Position numbers and translations under genes: made by a program
Source: Apium graveolens
Taxonomy: Eukaryota > Streptophyta > Magnoliopsida > Apiales > Apiaceae
NCBI RefSeq assembly: GCF_009905375.1
Contig: NW_027417589.1
Span: 1 to 64,000, forward strand
DNA: 64,000 bases
Direction of reading: 5' to 3'
The notes under the pieces: generated by a model
The model's database searches: none
The model's input: only the letters and a program-made list of their open reading frames with translations
What the model was told of the DNA's origin: nothing
Shown here: in pieces, positions 1 to 11,230 of the stretch
Numbering within the stretch: position 1 is the first letter of the stretch
Layout of the letters: every line of letters begins with the position of its first letter

Positions 1-2007
1 GTCTTGGTCAGCTGCCAAGTGGAAAAACAGCAGAGGAAGTAGCTGCACTTGTGCGATCCTTGCCTGTGGAAGAGCAGCCCAAACAAATCATTGTGACACG
101 TAAAGGAATGTTGGATCCTCTTGAAGTTCACTTGCTAGATTTTCCTAATATTGTCATTAAAGGAAGTGAACTGCAACTTCCTTTCCAAGCATGCTTGAAG
201 ATCGAAAAGTTTGGTGATCTGATTCTGAAAGCTACAGAGCCGCAGATGGTTTTGTTCAATATATATGATGATTGGTTGAAGAGTATTTCATCGTATACTG
301 CATTTTCCAGGCTTATACTGATCTTGCGTGCCCTTCATGTGAATAATGAGAAGGCAAAAATGTTACTAAAGCCTGATAAGACTATTATCACTGAACCTCA
401 TCATATTTGGCCTTCCCTTTCAGATGATCAATGGATGAAGGTAAACATTTTGTTTTTGTTTTATGCACCTGCATGATTAAGTTTCCTTGGGAAAATTAGA
501 GGTAATTAATTAACTTTTCTTGTTTTCCTGGCTCTTTTTGTACATTGCAGGTTGAGGTTGCTCTGAGAGACCTTATACTCTCTGATTATGCCAAAAAGAA
601 CAATGTGAACACTTCAGCGCTGACGCAATCTGAAATTCGTGATATTATTCTTGGAGCTGAGATCACTCCACCCTCCCAACAGCGGCAGCAGATAGCTGAG
701 ATTGAGAAACAGGTGAGTTGTTTCTTTTTCCTCCACAATTTGCTAAATGCTATGATGTGTCACTATTTATTAACATAAACACATTTTACCTTCCAGGCGA
801 AAGAGGCAAGTCAGTTGACAGCAGTCACTACAAAGACCACAAATGTCCATGGCGATTCTTTAATTGTCACTACCACAAGTCCTTACGAACAGGCTGCATT
901 CGGGTCCAAAACTGATTGGCGTGTTAGGGCAATTTCAGCAACAAATCTTTATCTTCGAGTGAATCATATATACGTTAATTCTGAGGACATAAAGGTATCA
1001 TGCTTTTACCTTCTTATGTTATAATGCCAAGTTAAAATTTCCATCCAAGGCTCATAGTTTGTGTAATTTTGGTGCAGGAAACGGGTTACACATATATAAT
1101 GCCAAAAAATATATTGAAAAAGTTCATATGCGTTGCCGATCTGCGGACGCAAATTGCAGGATATTTGTATGGCGTAAGTCCTCCTGATAATCCTCAGGTG
1201 AAGGAGATTCGGTGTATTGCCATGCCGCCACAGTGGGGGACCCATCAAGCAGGTACATCTTCCATCAGCTCTTCCTGAGCATGAATTCCTTAATGATCTG
1301 GAGCCATTGGGATGGATGCACACACAGCCGAACGAGCTTCCACAGTTATCGCCTCAGGTAACCTATCTGTTGGATGCATGTGTTTTTGATAAAATTAGTA
1401 AAAGGATATTGATATAATTCTAGATATTTCTTGTCATTTGAAGTACCACATCTAATGTGTGTACTTTTTTATCTTCCGTAGGATCTCACATCTCATGCCC
1501 AGATCCTGGAGAATAACAAACAATGGGATGGAGAGAAGTGCATTATACTGACTTGTAGCTTTACTCCTGGTTCCTGCTCTTTAACTGCATATAAGCTTAC
1601 AACCAACAGGTTACGAATGGGGGCGAGCGAATAAAGATACTGGCAGTAAATCCTCATTGGTATTTACCTACTCACTATGAGAAGGGTCCAAATGCTTCTC
1701 AGTGACCGTTTTCTTGGTTTCTACATGGTAAAGATTAGTAACTGCTTAGTATGGTGTACATTTAAGAAAGATAATTATTATCGTTCTAGTTTCTGAGTCC
1801 ATTTTATTATATACAGTGCCCGATAATGGTCCATGGAATTACAACTTCATGGGGGTAAAGCACACAAAGATAATGAAGTATGGAATTAAGCTGGGACTCC
1901 TCGCGAGTACTATCATGAGGATCACAGACCCACACATTTCTTGGAGTTTAGCAACATGGAGAGGGCGAAATCACTGCCGTGGGTGCCGTGAGGATACATT
2001 TACATAA
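1..2007 (+). pseudogene. PRP8: PRP8 spliceosome factor, 3' end, with many single-base frameshifts
   Basis: This is the C-terminal part of PRP8, the U5 snRNP scaffold at the heart of the spliceosome. Exons read as 1-440, 551-712, 797-994, 1078-1357, 1482-1727 and 1817-2007, all with GT-AG borders. They cover the end of the RNase H-like domain (motifs [29 protein letters not shown]) and the Jab1/MPN domain that regulates Brr2 ([36 protein letters not shown]). The frame is clean from about 30 to 1245. After that it needs repeated one-base corrections: extra bases near 1249, 1608, 1651 and 1686, and missing bases near 1816, 1893, 1959 and 1987. An offsetting pair of indels also lies near 13-26. 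The final EDTFT-stop is recognisable at 1990-2007. The gene keeps its introns, so it is not a processed copy. Either this is a decaying duplicate or the consensus sequence has errors. The 5' part lies outside the window. Confidence 0.9.
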
Positions 2008-3144
2008 AACAGTGTACGGGAGTTGTGTAACACATACTTTTTGGTAACAGCTTACATCCATAGGTTTTGTAATTGCCGTTTGAAGGGAGCTAGGATTTGA
2101 ATCGTCAAGGCCAGGAAGGGCCAAACGCCGTGATGAATGTAAATTGTTGATGTATGTTCAGTAGTATACTTTCTCGAGATGCCACAACTTCGTTTTGACC
2201 AACTAAAATACGGGCTTGCTGTAATTCACCGTTTTAAAAGCGTGTTGAGTGCTCCACTGGCTTCATTTCGGTTTATGTTTGGATAGTTGGATCCGTATAA
2301 TGGTCATGTTACATAATTAACTGTGTTATCAACCAATTATTATTATAACTGCAGTATGCAACAGGTACTGTATTTGTCTCCTGGGTTATGAGTTAACATT
2401 TTGTAAATAAATTATCTCCCCATTGCTCTGGTTGAACTGTGCGTCCGTTCCCTGTCCGAAATGTTAATCAGTTATAAATCTTAGTAGTCAACTGTGAATT
2501 TATTGTTTTATTAGATACATAGGCTTTGTTACATACATAGACCAAGTTCAATTCCAGCTTTAATATTATATTTGCATCAGCTCCAAACACATAGGAGTAT
2601 AATTTTTGTGTGTGAGCACCAGTTTAGCAATTCTCGAGTGATTTTCTTCCACTAGCAAGCTCAAGCAAGAGTATGCCAATTCTGTACACAACTAAACAAC
2701 ACAGATCTCAAATGCCTTGTCTAGCATTGTGTATTTTAGGGCGAGGTAGCCAATACTGCCCTTGACGCAGAGGTCAAATTGTGGTATTATACTTTTTTTT
2801 TGCCAATTATGGTATTATACTACTATCGACCAAAACATGTTCTGTTTGCATTTATGTGAATTATATGTAAAGTTTCACGGGGTGAAGATTGCTGGATAAA
2901 ATGCAGCACGTCTAATTAGTTACAAAGTGTAGACATGTAAGAACTAAGATAATATAACGATGAATGTAGACAGAGAAAACATATACGACTCTGTATCAGT
3001 AGCAGTTTGGGTCATATGGTCTAAATAAAGCTTAAAATGATCGTCATCAGTTAAATTTATGGTCAACCAAATTTCCCGTCCGGTCAAACAATTACGGGTA
3101 TAAATTTAGTCATATTTAAAGACGGTCGTCAAATTTAGTAAATT
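2008..3144. other. PRP8 3' flank, no gene seen
   Basis: AT-rich sequence following the PRP8 stop. The first 400 bases or so are probably its old 3' untranslated region, with an AATAAA-type signal near 2405. I see no coding potential and no clear repeat structure. Confidence 0.5.
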
Positions 3145-5103
3145 TGACTGGACCTTACTGACATTCGGTTTTGAAATTCACAATGAACATAAAAGAAATT
3201 CGAAAGACCTTTAATCGTTGGTAGCCGGTAGCTTGCAAGACTTACCCGCAGGAATGTATTTCATCCAGCAATGCAAGTCCAACAAACAATAAACAATAAA
3301 AAATTAAATGTGATAAAAAATTCTAAAAAGTTATGCATTCTATTTCTTACTCATTATTATGATTAGTTTAAATGAATCTGATGTCACTTGTGTTGATGTC
3401 ACTTGGGTTACAGGGTTTTTGTATTTTTGTAAGCATTTGGTTATAAAGACGACTTATTAACTTGTATCTTTTATTTAATCAAATTTAATGCACCTCTACA
3501 TCATACTCTGTTTTTAATATTTGTAGCACAGTTTTTCACTTAAAATAATTATTTTTAAAAGTTTTTTTTTGTAAATTTTAACATAAATTTTATATTTTTA
3601 TTAATAAGAAAAAAATTTATAAGTAATATTTTTCAATATTCAATTAAAGCACTTTGACGTGTTAGAAAAATCAATCATCAAATATAAAAATAGAGAGTAG
3701 TTGAAGGAGTGAGTTATATTTTTAATGTGATCATATAGGCCACAAGGCTACATATAAAATCAAATATTACAAAATATTAAATAATATGTCTCTATATAAC
3801 ATATACAAACTAATGAAAGAGTCATAATTTTTGTTCAAGTATATATTTTTTTTGAAATAATAAATAGTAGATTGAACATTTTTAATGAACAATTAACATT
3901 TTTTAAAATGTGGTCTCTAAATAATATAACATAAAAAATATTTTTTACTTTCAAAAACTCAATGATTTTGGTGATTACATATAAATTTAAAATTTTACTT
4001 AAACTTAAATAATTTAACTTATTTTGAAACGTATAAAATTTTGCTTTGGGAAATTAGGTTTACAGGAGAATGTACTAGGTACAATTATGCAACACAGATG
4101 ATTTTAATTTAGGTTACACGACAATAGTAAGTAATGAAATATATACCCCTTGTATACACCGTATCCGAATCTAGGGCACGCATTAAGGAAACATTAGGTA
4201 TGAGTTATGAAATTAATTTTGTCTGGGTTTAGCGGACACTACAAAAATATAAACCTTTTCTAAAATGACTATTCAAGAAGTTGTTTGTTAATAAATTAAT
4301 AAAATTTTAGGTTTATTGATATTTAATAACTCACTCAACATGGATTATATTTCTATCATATCCTTATAACATTACAATATATTTATGCTATACCAATGAT
4401 GCTATAATTTTTCACAAATCAGTCAGTCTTGGTGATCATATATATGCTTTGCATTACAGGGTAGTGCATGGTTGGATAAAGTGGAAAATATACAAACTAA
4501 TGACTCATAATTTGTTATATATATTATCACAGGCCCATCTAATATGCTTTAATTACAATGAAAAGCAAAATATTAATATATAACTTTCATCCAATTTATT
4601 TAAAAGTAAATGCCTAATTATTCATAAAAGAATTGAAAGATCTACTCAAAACAAATAAATCACCAATTTTTTTGAAGAAATAAACAATAGAAGTACTTTT
4701 CAAATAAAGGATGTTAACCAGCTATATATAGCTGATTTATAAATATTCTCATTGTTTTTTTTATTTGTCGCTTTAACTTTTGCACACATTTCAATGTGCT
4801 TTGACCGCATACTTAAAATTATAATTTATAAATTATTTTTTTTGTAAATAAAAGTAGACAACTTATATTTTAATTCACAAAAAGAAAATTTTTAAAATCA
4901 TATTTCTAACTAGCTGGACAAATCACATTTAAAATACGTGCAAAAGTCAAAACGACAAATAAAAAAAACAAAGGGAGTAATACTTTGTTATGTAAAGGAC
5001 ATTTCCATATATAGCAATAATTAATTTGAATTAATTTGAATTAATTTGGTATATCTATAATATTATTATCTACCTCAATATTTATGCAATATTGTTGTTG
5101 GAT
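3145..5103. other. Left edge of the array: intergenic unit upstream of copy 1
   Basis: From about 3145 onward the sequence matches the region that follows each TOPLESS-like gene (for example 10420 onward and 18122 onward) and runs into the copy 1 promoter. It lacks that gene's 3' untranslated region, so the array starts inside a unit. The Stowaway MITE found at this site in the other units is absent here: the flanks read through a single TA at 3465-3466. No gene is seen. Confidence 0.75.
4746..4977. mobile_element. Stowaway-type MITE in the copy 1 promoter
   Basis: A 232-bp foldback with inverted ends of about 40 bp (TTTATTTGTCGCTTTAACTT on the left against its near reverse complement on the right) and flanking TA dinucleotides. 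The same element sits about 400-640 bp upstream of the start codon in the other three copies: about 12478-12703, 20207-20438 and 39958-40183. It therefore predates the duplications. Confidence 0.7.
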
Positions 5104-5111
5104 TATAAATA
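5104..5111 (+). promoter_or_regulatory. TATA box of TOPLESS-like copy 1
   Basis: TATAAATA lies about 275 bp upstream of the start codon. It is conserved at 12820-12827, 20555-20562 and 40310-40317 in the other copies. Transcription would start about 30 bp downstream, giving a leader of roughly 250 nt that contains the CT repeat. Confidence 0.5.
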
Positions 5112-5253
5112 TTATATGCAGATATCACTCAGATTATTGATATCAGCTGGTAAAATCCAAATTCCCCAGCTTGTTGCCACTACTACTTATACACACTTGT
5201 AAAGACATGCAGCCACCATTTCTCATTCCTCACACATCATCTACTCATTACTA

Positions 5254-5355
5254 CTCTCTCTCTCTCTCTCTCCCTCTCCCTCTCCCTCTCCCTCTCTCTC
5301 CCTCTCTCTCGCCCCCCTCTCTCTCTCCCTCTCTCCCTCTCTCTCTCCCCCCTCT
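5254..5355 (+). repeat. CT/CCT microsatellite in the 5' leader of copy 1
   Basis: Pure pyrimidine run of CTCTCT and CTCCCT units, about 102 bp, ending 28 bp before the start codon. An upstream ATG at 5207 is in frame with the main ATG at 5384 (177 nt, no stop between), so the repeat could encode a Ser/Leu/Pro-rich N-terminal extension of 59 residues. Confidence 0.9.
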
Positions 5356-5383
5356 CACACACATAGATCAGAAAGAAGAAAAA

Positions 5384-8300
5384 ATGGCGAAGAGTTGGAG
5401 TTGCAGCAACTTTGGAAAAGATCTTGCTTTTCTGATTGTGCAATTCTTGGATGAGCACAATTTGACAGACACTGCTCGGGCGTATGATTTTAATTTTTTG
5501 GATATATCAATGTTTTTTATTTGTCTGTTTGATTGAAACCCTATATACTATTTATGTTAATTTGATTTAAGCTTACACATCATTGATTTGTTATTTTGAA
5601 GGCTGGAGAGGGAAGGCAAATTATTCTTCAACATGAAATATGTTGAAGAAGCTGTTAAGGATGGAAACTGGAAAGACCTCGAAAATTACATCTTAGATTT
5701 TACAAAAATCGATGAGAACGCATTGTCTACTCAAATGATTTTCGAGATTCGAAAACAGCGGTACATTGAAGCTTTGGATAGGTAAGTTATAATTTAAGTT
5801 TCATTTGCTAAATTCTTAAAGTTTGTTACTAGAAAGCTATGTATTACTCGGACTCGATTAGAAGAATTTGACGATGTACATGTGTATAAGTATCAGAATG
5901 AGCAAATAATAGTGTCCGATAGTACTTCATGACAAAATAAAGAATCGTGAGTAACATAGGTGCAACATCTGTGTAGGGATATTTTAGTGGTGCTTTAAGT
6001 ATTTAAGTATCATTTAGCCATTTTATATGGGCTGTTGGCCTCAAATGTCATTATTTGGGGTTAAATGACCCTCAATGTCACTTTTTGAATCGTTGACCCC
6101 AAATGTCATTTCAAAACGGAGTTTCGGTTGAAATTTTTCAAAATAGACGAAAACGCAGTTTCGTGTTGAGTTTTTCTATAACAATTTTTTTTTTAATTTT
6201 TTATAAATAAAAGGAAAACGCAGTTTCATTTTGTGTTTTTATTTAAAAACGTGGTTTCAAACTGTGTTTTTGATGAAAACCCAATTTTAGAAGTTGTTTC
6301 GGTCAAAAACACAGTCTCGTCTTTGGTTTATGGATATGAAAACGGCGTTTCAAACCGAGTTTTTCGTAAAAACGCAGTTTCTAACCGAGTTTTTCTTAGA
6401 ATGCGAAAAAACACACAACCAAAACGCAGATTCAAAATGAGTTAATATGAAAAACTCATCCTGAGATTGTGTTTTGCCCCCCTAAACATGAATTGAAGTT
6501 GCGTTTCAAAAAAAAAATTGAAAACGAAACACAAAATCGCGTTTTTTATTAATAACAAAAACTTTAACCGAAACTCCGTTTTGAAGTGACATTTATGACT
6601 AATTATTCAGAAAATGACATTGAGGGTCATTTGAATCAAAAAAGTGACATTTGGGACCTTTTTTTCTTTTATATGCAACAATAATTATTTTATTTTTCAA
6701 TTTCCTTATTTGATTTCAGCAATCAATATTCAATAGCTCTGGAAATATTGACAAATGAATTGCAACCGATAGTTGATGCTCAAAATGAAGAGATTTACAA
6801 TGAGCTCGCCCAGCTTATATGCTTGAACAACGTGAGGTATATATATAAGCACACTCCTTTAAAGTATATTTTCCGTACATCCCCACATGTATCACGCGGG
6901 ATCAACAGGTGACATATAATACATTAGAACCCCCCGTTCCGTACACCCCCACATGTACCACGCGGGACCAACATGTGACATATAATAACTAGAACCCCCG
7001 TTTCGTATACCTCCACATGTATCACGCGGGACCAACACGTGACATGTAATATACTAGAACCCCGTGAATTAATACTCTCTAAAGTGACAAAAAATTTTGG
7101 TCTTATGTATATAGCAACGAGTAATTATGTATAAACTCCTCTAATGTGATAACCTTTTCTAAAGTAATCAATGTTTCCGGTCTAAACGATATCACTTTAG
7201 AGGGTTTTACTGTAAAGATGTTCTATATATTTTTATGAACGTTGAGTAGAAATGAACTTGCAATTGTCCTTACTGCAGAGAAAATGAAAAGCTTGGAAAC
7301 TATTACACTGATACAGAAACAGCCAGGCGTTCGATTTTCGCTCATCTCAAGAAGATGATAGAACGGAATCCTGCTCTCAAGGACAAGCTTAACTATCCTA
7401 TCATTGAGCACTCGCGTCTAAAGGGCCTGATGAACCACAGGTACATCAGGCTACAATACTAAAACTTTAATAATTGCGTTTTTTGTGCGGGTGTGTTCTC
7501 TAATTTGGTTGAAATCTTATAAATCTATTCTTGTTTTCTTGGTGATCATAGCCTCAACTGTCAGCATTTGTTGTGCAAGTCTCCCGAGGCGAACCCTGCA
7601 GTTAGTACACTGTTTGTTGATCATACATGTGGGGATGAAGTGGTTTTATCTCTCAATGTGAGTGCCTTTCGGTCCATAGGTGCTTAGAGTACTTAATTCC
7701 GGAAAAAGAACAGATATATAATCATAGTAAGGTTAATGACCTTTTCGGCCTCAAAGTTTGCACCAATGTACTCATAAAACCCTGAAGTTTAAAAGCGTAG
7801 TTTTTCAGCCCTCGGGTATCCAAAATATGCATTTTATCCTTGGACCGGGAAAAAAACCGGGTGAAAAACCGGCCGGTCCAAGGGTAAAAGGTTACGTTTT
7901 CGGTACCTGAGGGGCAAAAAGGTACGGTAGTGAACTACAGGGGCTGATGGGTATATTGGTGCAAAGTTTGAGGTTTAAAAGGTCATTAAGCCATCATAGT
8001 ATGTGGTTAGAAATTTGTGCTCTAATGCATTTTGTGTAGTGTAGTACTACTTTGATCATTTTCAGGTTCTAAGAGAACATACAGAGTGTTACATGATCTT
8101 TAAGGTTCACTAATTGGCTTTTGTGTTTAATACTGCAGGATGGAGATTGTCGCGGTTTAGGATATTTGATTAATGCATGTAAAACAGATGAGAGGAATAA
8201 CTCTGTCGTTCCTGAAATTAGTGAACAAGCTCAACTCTATACTTTGAGGCTTCCTGATCCCATTTTAACATCAAAAGTATGTATCTACTATACAATAGGT

Positions 8301-10213
8301 CCATTTTCTAACAGGAATTGTGTCAGTTCGACGCTTTTTTAAACGTCAGTTGCATATTGCCATCTTTATTTTGTTCTAACGATCTAATCCTTTAGTTATA
8401 TAATTCAGATTGACAGGATAGCTTACAACAATTCAGGATTTACCATATTTGCATTGTCCTGTAGCGGGGCATTGAAGTTCTGGAACATGAAAACGGAGAA
8501 TGCAAATGAGGCCAGAGAAGTATAGATTGTTTTAAAGTCTATTACTAACATCCCTTCATACATGTGCTTCACAGTTCACATTATCTTATCTTCGTTACTT
8601 TTGCAAATTAATGCAGGTAAGTTATTCAGGATTCTTGTCCAATGATGTAGGAACGGGGGAACATGAACTTGTTGTCCCGTGTTTTGCTCTGTCAAAGAAT
8701 GATTCATATGTTGCATCTGCCTGGGGAGGGAAAGTATCGTTGTTTGGCTTGCAGACATCTGAAATCGAGTTGTTCAAAGTATAGCTGAGCTCTTACTATT
8801 TACTATTTGGCATACATTTATTTCTTCCGCTTCATACATGGTCAAATTTTAAGATTTCACTTTGTAAATAAGAACTTTTTCTTAACCAATCGCTCTAAAA
8901 CCTCAAAGTGGCAGGGGAATGCCCTTTCCAGGATCTTATACTATTTTTCTAACACTTTTGTGCACTTCCTTTTGGGCAGAATTTGACCACAGTCATGTCT
9001 CCGCCACCTGCTGCAACTTGTGCTATGTTCTATCCTGAGGACAATAATTTCATTATTTTCGGCATGGAGGATGGCTCTATAAGAATCTACGATGTTAGGA
9101 CAGACCAGGTCTAATACACCTGTACTGATAATTAAGTGTTTTGAATCAAATTATGGATTAGTTATTAAATTTTTATCTCTGTTGTATACAGGTCAAAGCC
9201 CAGATAAAAGCTCATGATCAGACGAGAGTCACTGGCCTTGCCTATTCCAGTGCTTTAAACATCCTCGTCTCGTCTGCATATAATGCTGAGGTGCATTTCT
9301 GCAAGATTAACGTCTTAGGCCAATAGAAGTTACCAGATAACTAGGCAGCTATTTTACCATAGTCTCTTCACACTGATTTATATTTTTTCCTGTCTTGCAG
9401 ATCAGTTCTTGGAGTAATTTTGCATTGATAAAGCAGACACGTAAATTCCTGGACATCGGTGGACACGTGTTTCCCGGGCGCACTTGTGTCAAGTTTCAGC
9501 AGGATCAAAAACTCATGTTAGTTGTTCATGAAAACTGTTTAGCCACTCTCGAGGGACCCGATCTTAAGCTCTGCTCCCAGGTATCTGAAATTTATTCGCG
9601 GGCTTGACATTGCATATACTTTATTAAATTCTAGAACATGCTTGATCACACAATCTCATTAACACACATTTTGCAGTGGGTTTCTAATGAACTGATTTCT
9701 GATGCTACATATTCGTGTGACGGCCTCACCATATATGCAAGCTTCATAAGAGGGCGCATTGTTATCTTCGATTCATCATTCACCGAGAGGTGTATCATCA
9801 ACCCTAGTGCCTACATACCTAAGAATCCAAGGTACATGTTGTGTTACCTACATTGTATCCCAGAAATGTTAGTTTGCAATAGAGTAGAACCTCGATAAAT
9901 GAATAATCTCGTTAAATGAATATATTTTTCGGTCCCAACATAATAGAGATAATTTATTTTTACCTCAGTAAATGAATAATCTCCTTAAATAAACCAAATA
10001 AACCATATTGTTCGTATTTGCAGCACAATGGTTAATTGTTGGGCTATCGCGGCTCATCCTAATGAACCGAATCAGTTTGCTCTTGGACTCGGTGATGGCT
10101 CGGTACTAGTAGTAGAACCTGGAGAGGGGAATTGGCCGGGGACACCACAGCTTGACAATGTTGCTGCAGGGGAGAAGGATCATGAAATGCCAGTGGATAA
10201 GAAGTTGATATGA
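5384..10213 (+). CDS. TPL-like: TOPLESS-related corepressor lacking the first WD40 propeller, copy 1 (intact)
   Basis: Thirteen exons: 5384-5481, 5602-5781, 6720-6836, 7279-7440, 7552-7657, 8139-8276, 8409-8519, 8617-8778, 8980-9108, 9192-9290, 9401-9580, 9677-9831, 10024-10213. All borders are GT-AG and together they give 1827 nt, 608 aa. Residues 8-33 form a LisH motif. Residues 34-185 are the CTLH/CRA part of the TOPLESS domain (LFFNMKY, FEIRKQRYIEALD, SLNCQHLLCK, LFVDHTC), which in the family tetramerises and binds EAR-motif repressors. From residue 222 the protein matches the second TOPLESS propeller (VPCFALSKNDSYVAS, INPSAYIPKNP, IAAHPNEPNQFALGLGDGS). Arabidopsis TPL has 1131 residues; the roughly 480 between exons 5 and 6, with the linker and first propeller, are absent with phases kept. 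The start has a strong context (AAAATGG). It probably acts in the nucleus as a variant corepressor or a competitor of full-length TPL (inference). Confidence 0.88.
6030..6666. mobile_element. MULE-type MITE in intron 2 of copy 1
   Basis: A 637-bp foldback element. Its inverted ends of about 110 bp (containing ATGACCCTCAATGTCA and AAAACGGAGTTTCGGTT, both repeated inverted at the right end) are flanked by a perfect 9-bp duplication TTTTATATG at 6021-6029 and 6667-6675. A 9-bp duplication is typical of Mutator-like elements. The interior is a degenerate repeat of AAAACGCAGTTTC-like words. It encodes no transposase. Confidence 0.85.
6871..7063. repeat. Tandem repeat, about 65 bp x 3, intron 3 of copy 1
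   Basis: Three consecutive units beginning near 6871, 6937 and 7001 share CCACATGTATCACGCGGG, then GTGACATATAATA and AGAACCCC. The same three-unit block is in intron 3 of all copies (about 14579, 34359 and 42098 onward). The following sequence to about 7215 contains CTCTAAAGT words in both orientations and resembles the common plant repeat that ends GGTTTTACTGTA. Confidence 0.85.
7730..7992. mobile_element. MULE-like MITE in intron 5 of copy 1
   Basis: A 263-bp element with inverted ends of about 45 bp (GGTTAATGACCTTTTCGGCC against GGCTTAATGACCTTTTAAAC read from the right) and a perfect 9-bp target duplication ATCATAGTA at 7721-7729 and 7993-8001. The centre has a GC-rich hairpin, CTTGGACCGG paired with CCGGTCCAAG. 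It is present at the same site in all copies. Confidence 0.85.
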
Positions 10214-11003
10214 GTTTTATTCATATGAGTGCCAGTGGCTTTTGAACTTTTTAATGTTTTAAATCCTGGAGACCAGGATCTAGTGAGTTTATTTTACATG
10301 ACTATGTTTTTTTTTGTTGGGGGGAGGGGGCTATTTTTAAATTACCATGTTAATGGTTAATGGATCCAATTTGATGAGAATACAATAATATACAATTTGA
10401 GGTCCAAGTTCGACCGGACCTTACTCACATTCGGTTTTCAAATTCACAATGAACATATATGCCGTTTATTCCGCAGATTTATATATAGGAAATTCGAAAG
10501 GCCTTTGATCGTTAGTAGCCTGCAAGACTTACTCCTTACTTTCGAGTTTTAATTAGGAAGGAAAACAAATGGTGAATGAGTAAAGTAATTTCACTTGCAT
10601 TAATATTTGTGCTCCCGAGTTTTTAAAAATGAGCGAAAACAAGTGATAATGAATGTAAATTTAACAAACTTTCATTCCAAAACTTTCACTCCCAAAATGG
10701 GATGAAAGTATTTTACCTCATTACCACTTACTTCCTTCCCTTTAAAAAATTCGAGGCCTTAAGGAATGTATTTTATCTAGCAATGCAAAATTACCAACTT
10801 AAAAAATTATCTAGCAATACAAATAATAAAATATTAAATGTGATACTACCATAGGACCCGATGCTTAAAAAATCCGGAAAGTTATGCATTCTAACTCTAA
10901 GTCATTATGATTAGTTTAAATGAATCAGATGTCACTTGCCTTACAGGGTTTTGGTATTTTTGTAAGCATTAGGTTACAAAGAATTACGGCTTGTTAACTT
11001 GTA

Positions 11004-11230
11004 CTCCCTCCATCTCGTATCACATTTCCTTTTATACAATTCAAAATTACCAACTTTTGACTAACGATTTAACATTACTCGTATATTATTTTTAAAAGCT
11101 AAAAATTATATATTAAAGTAGATTAAATCTATTTTTCGGTGATGTAATTTTTTTAATTGTTCAATTATAAATTATTAATAAATTTACTTAAGTCAATTTG
11201 ACCGGCACAAATACAAAGAGGACACATAAT
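11004..11230. mobile_element. Truncated Stowaway MITE
   Basis: Starts CTCCCTCCATCTCGTATCAC after a TA but lacks the right terminal inverted repeat. Comparison with the complete copy at 18443-18669 shows a deletion of the right end and some flank. The same truncated form is at 38484-38710 and about 46177-46402. Confidence 0.75.

Noticed and set aside
1..2007. PRP8 as a processed pseudogene
   Set aside because: Five introns with proper borders are retained.
5237..5458. Antisense Arg/Glu-rich open frame across the CT repeat (also at the other three copies)
   Set aside because: It is the complement of the microsatellite and of exon 1, with no promoter or family signature.
6233..6445. 70-codon frame in the intron 2 MITE
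   Set aside because: It is made of the degenerate AAAACGCAGTTTC repeat and breaks in some copies; not a gene.
6871..7063. CRISPR-like array
   Set aside because: Only three adjoining 65-bp units without spacers, in a plant intron.
8121..8342. Short frames running past the exon 6 donor
   Set aside because: They read into intron 6; the conserved TOPLESS match ends at the GTATGT donor.
10310..10335. G-quadruplex in the 3' flank of each TOPLESS-like gene
   Set aside because: Only two G runs (GGGGGGAGGGGG) are present, not the four needed for a stable intramolecular fold.
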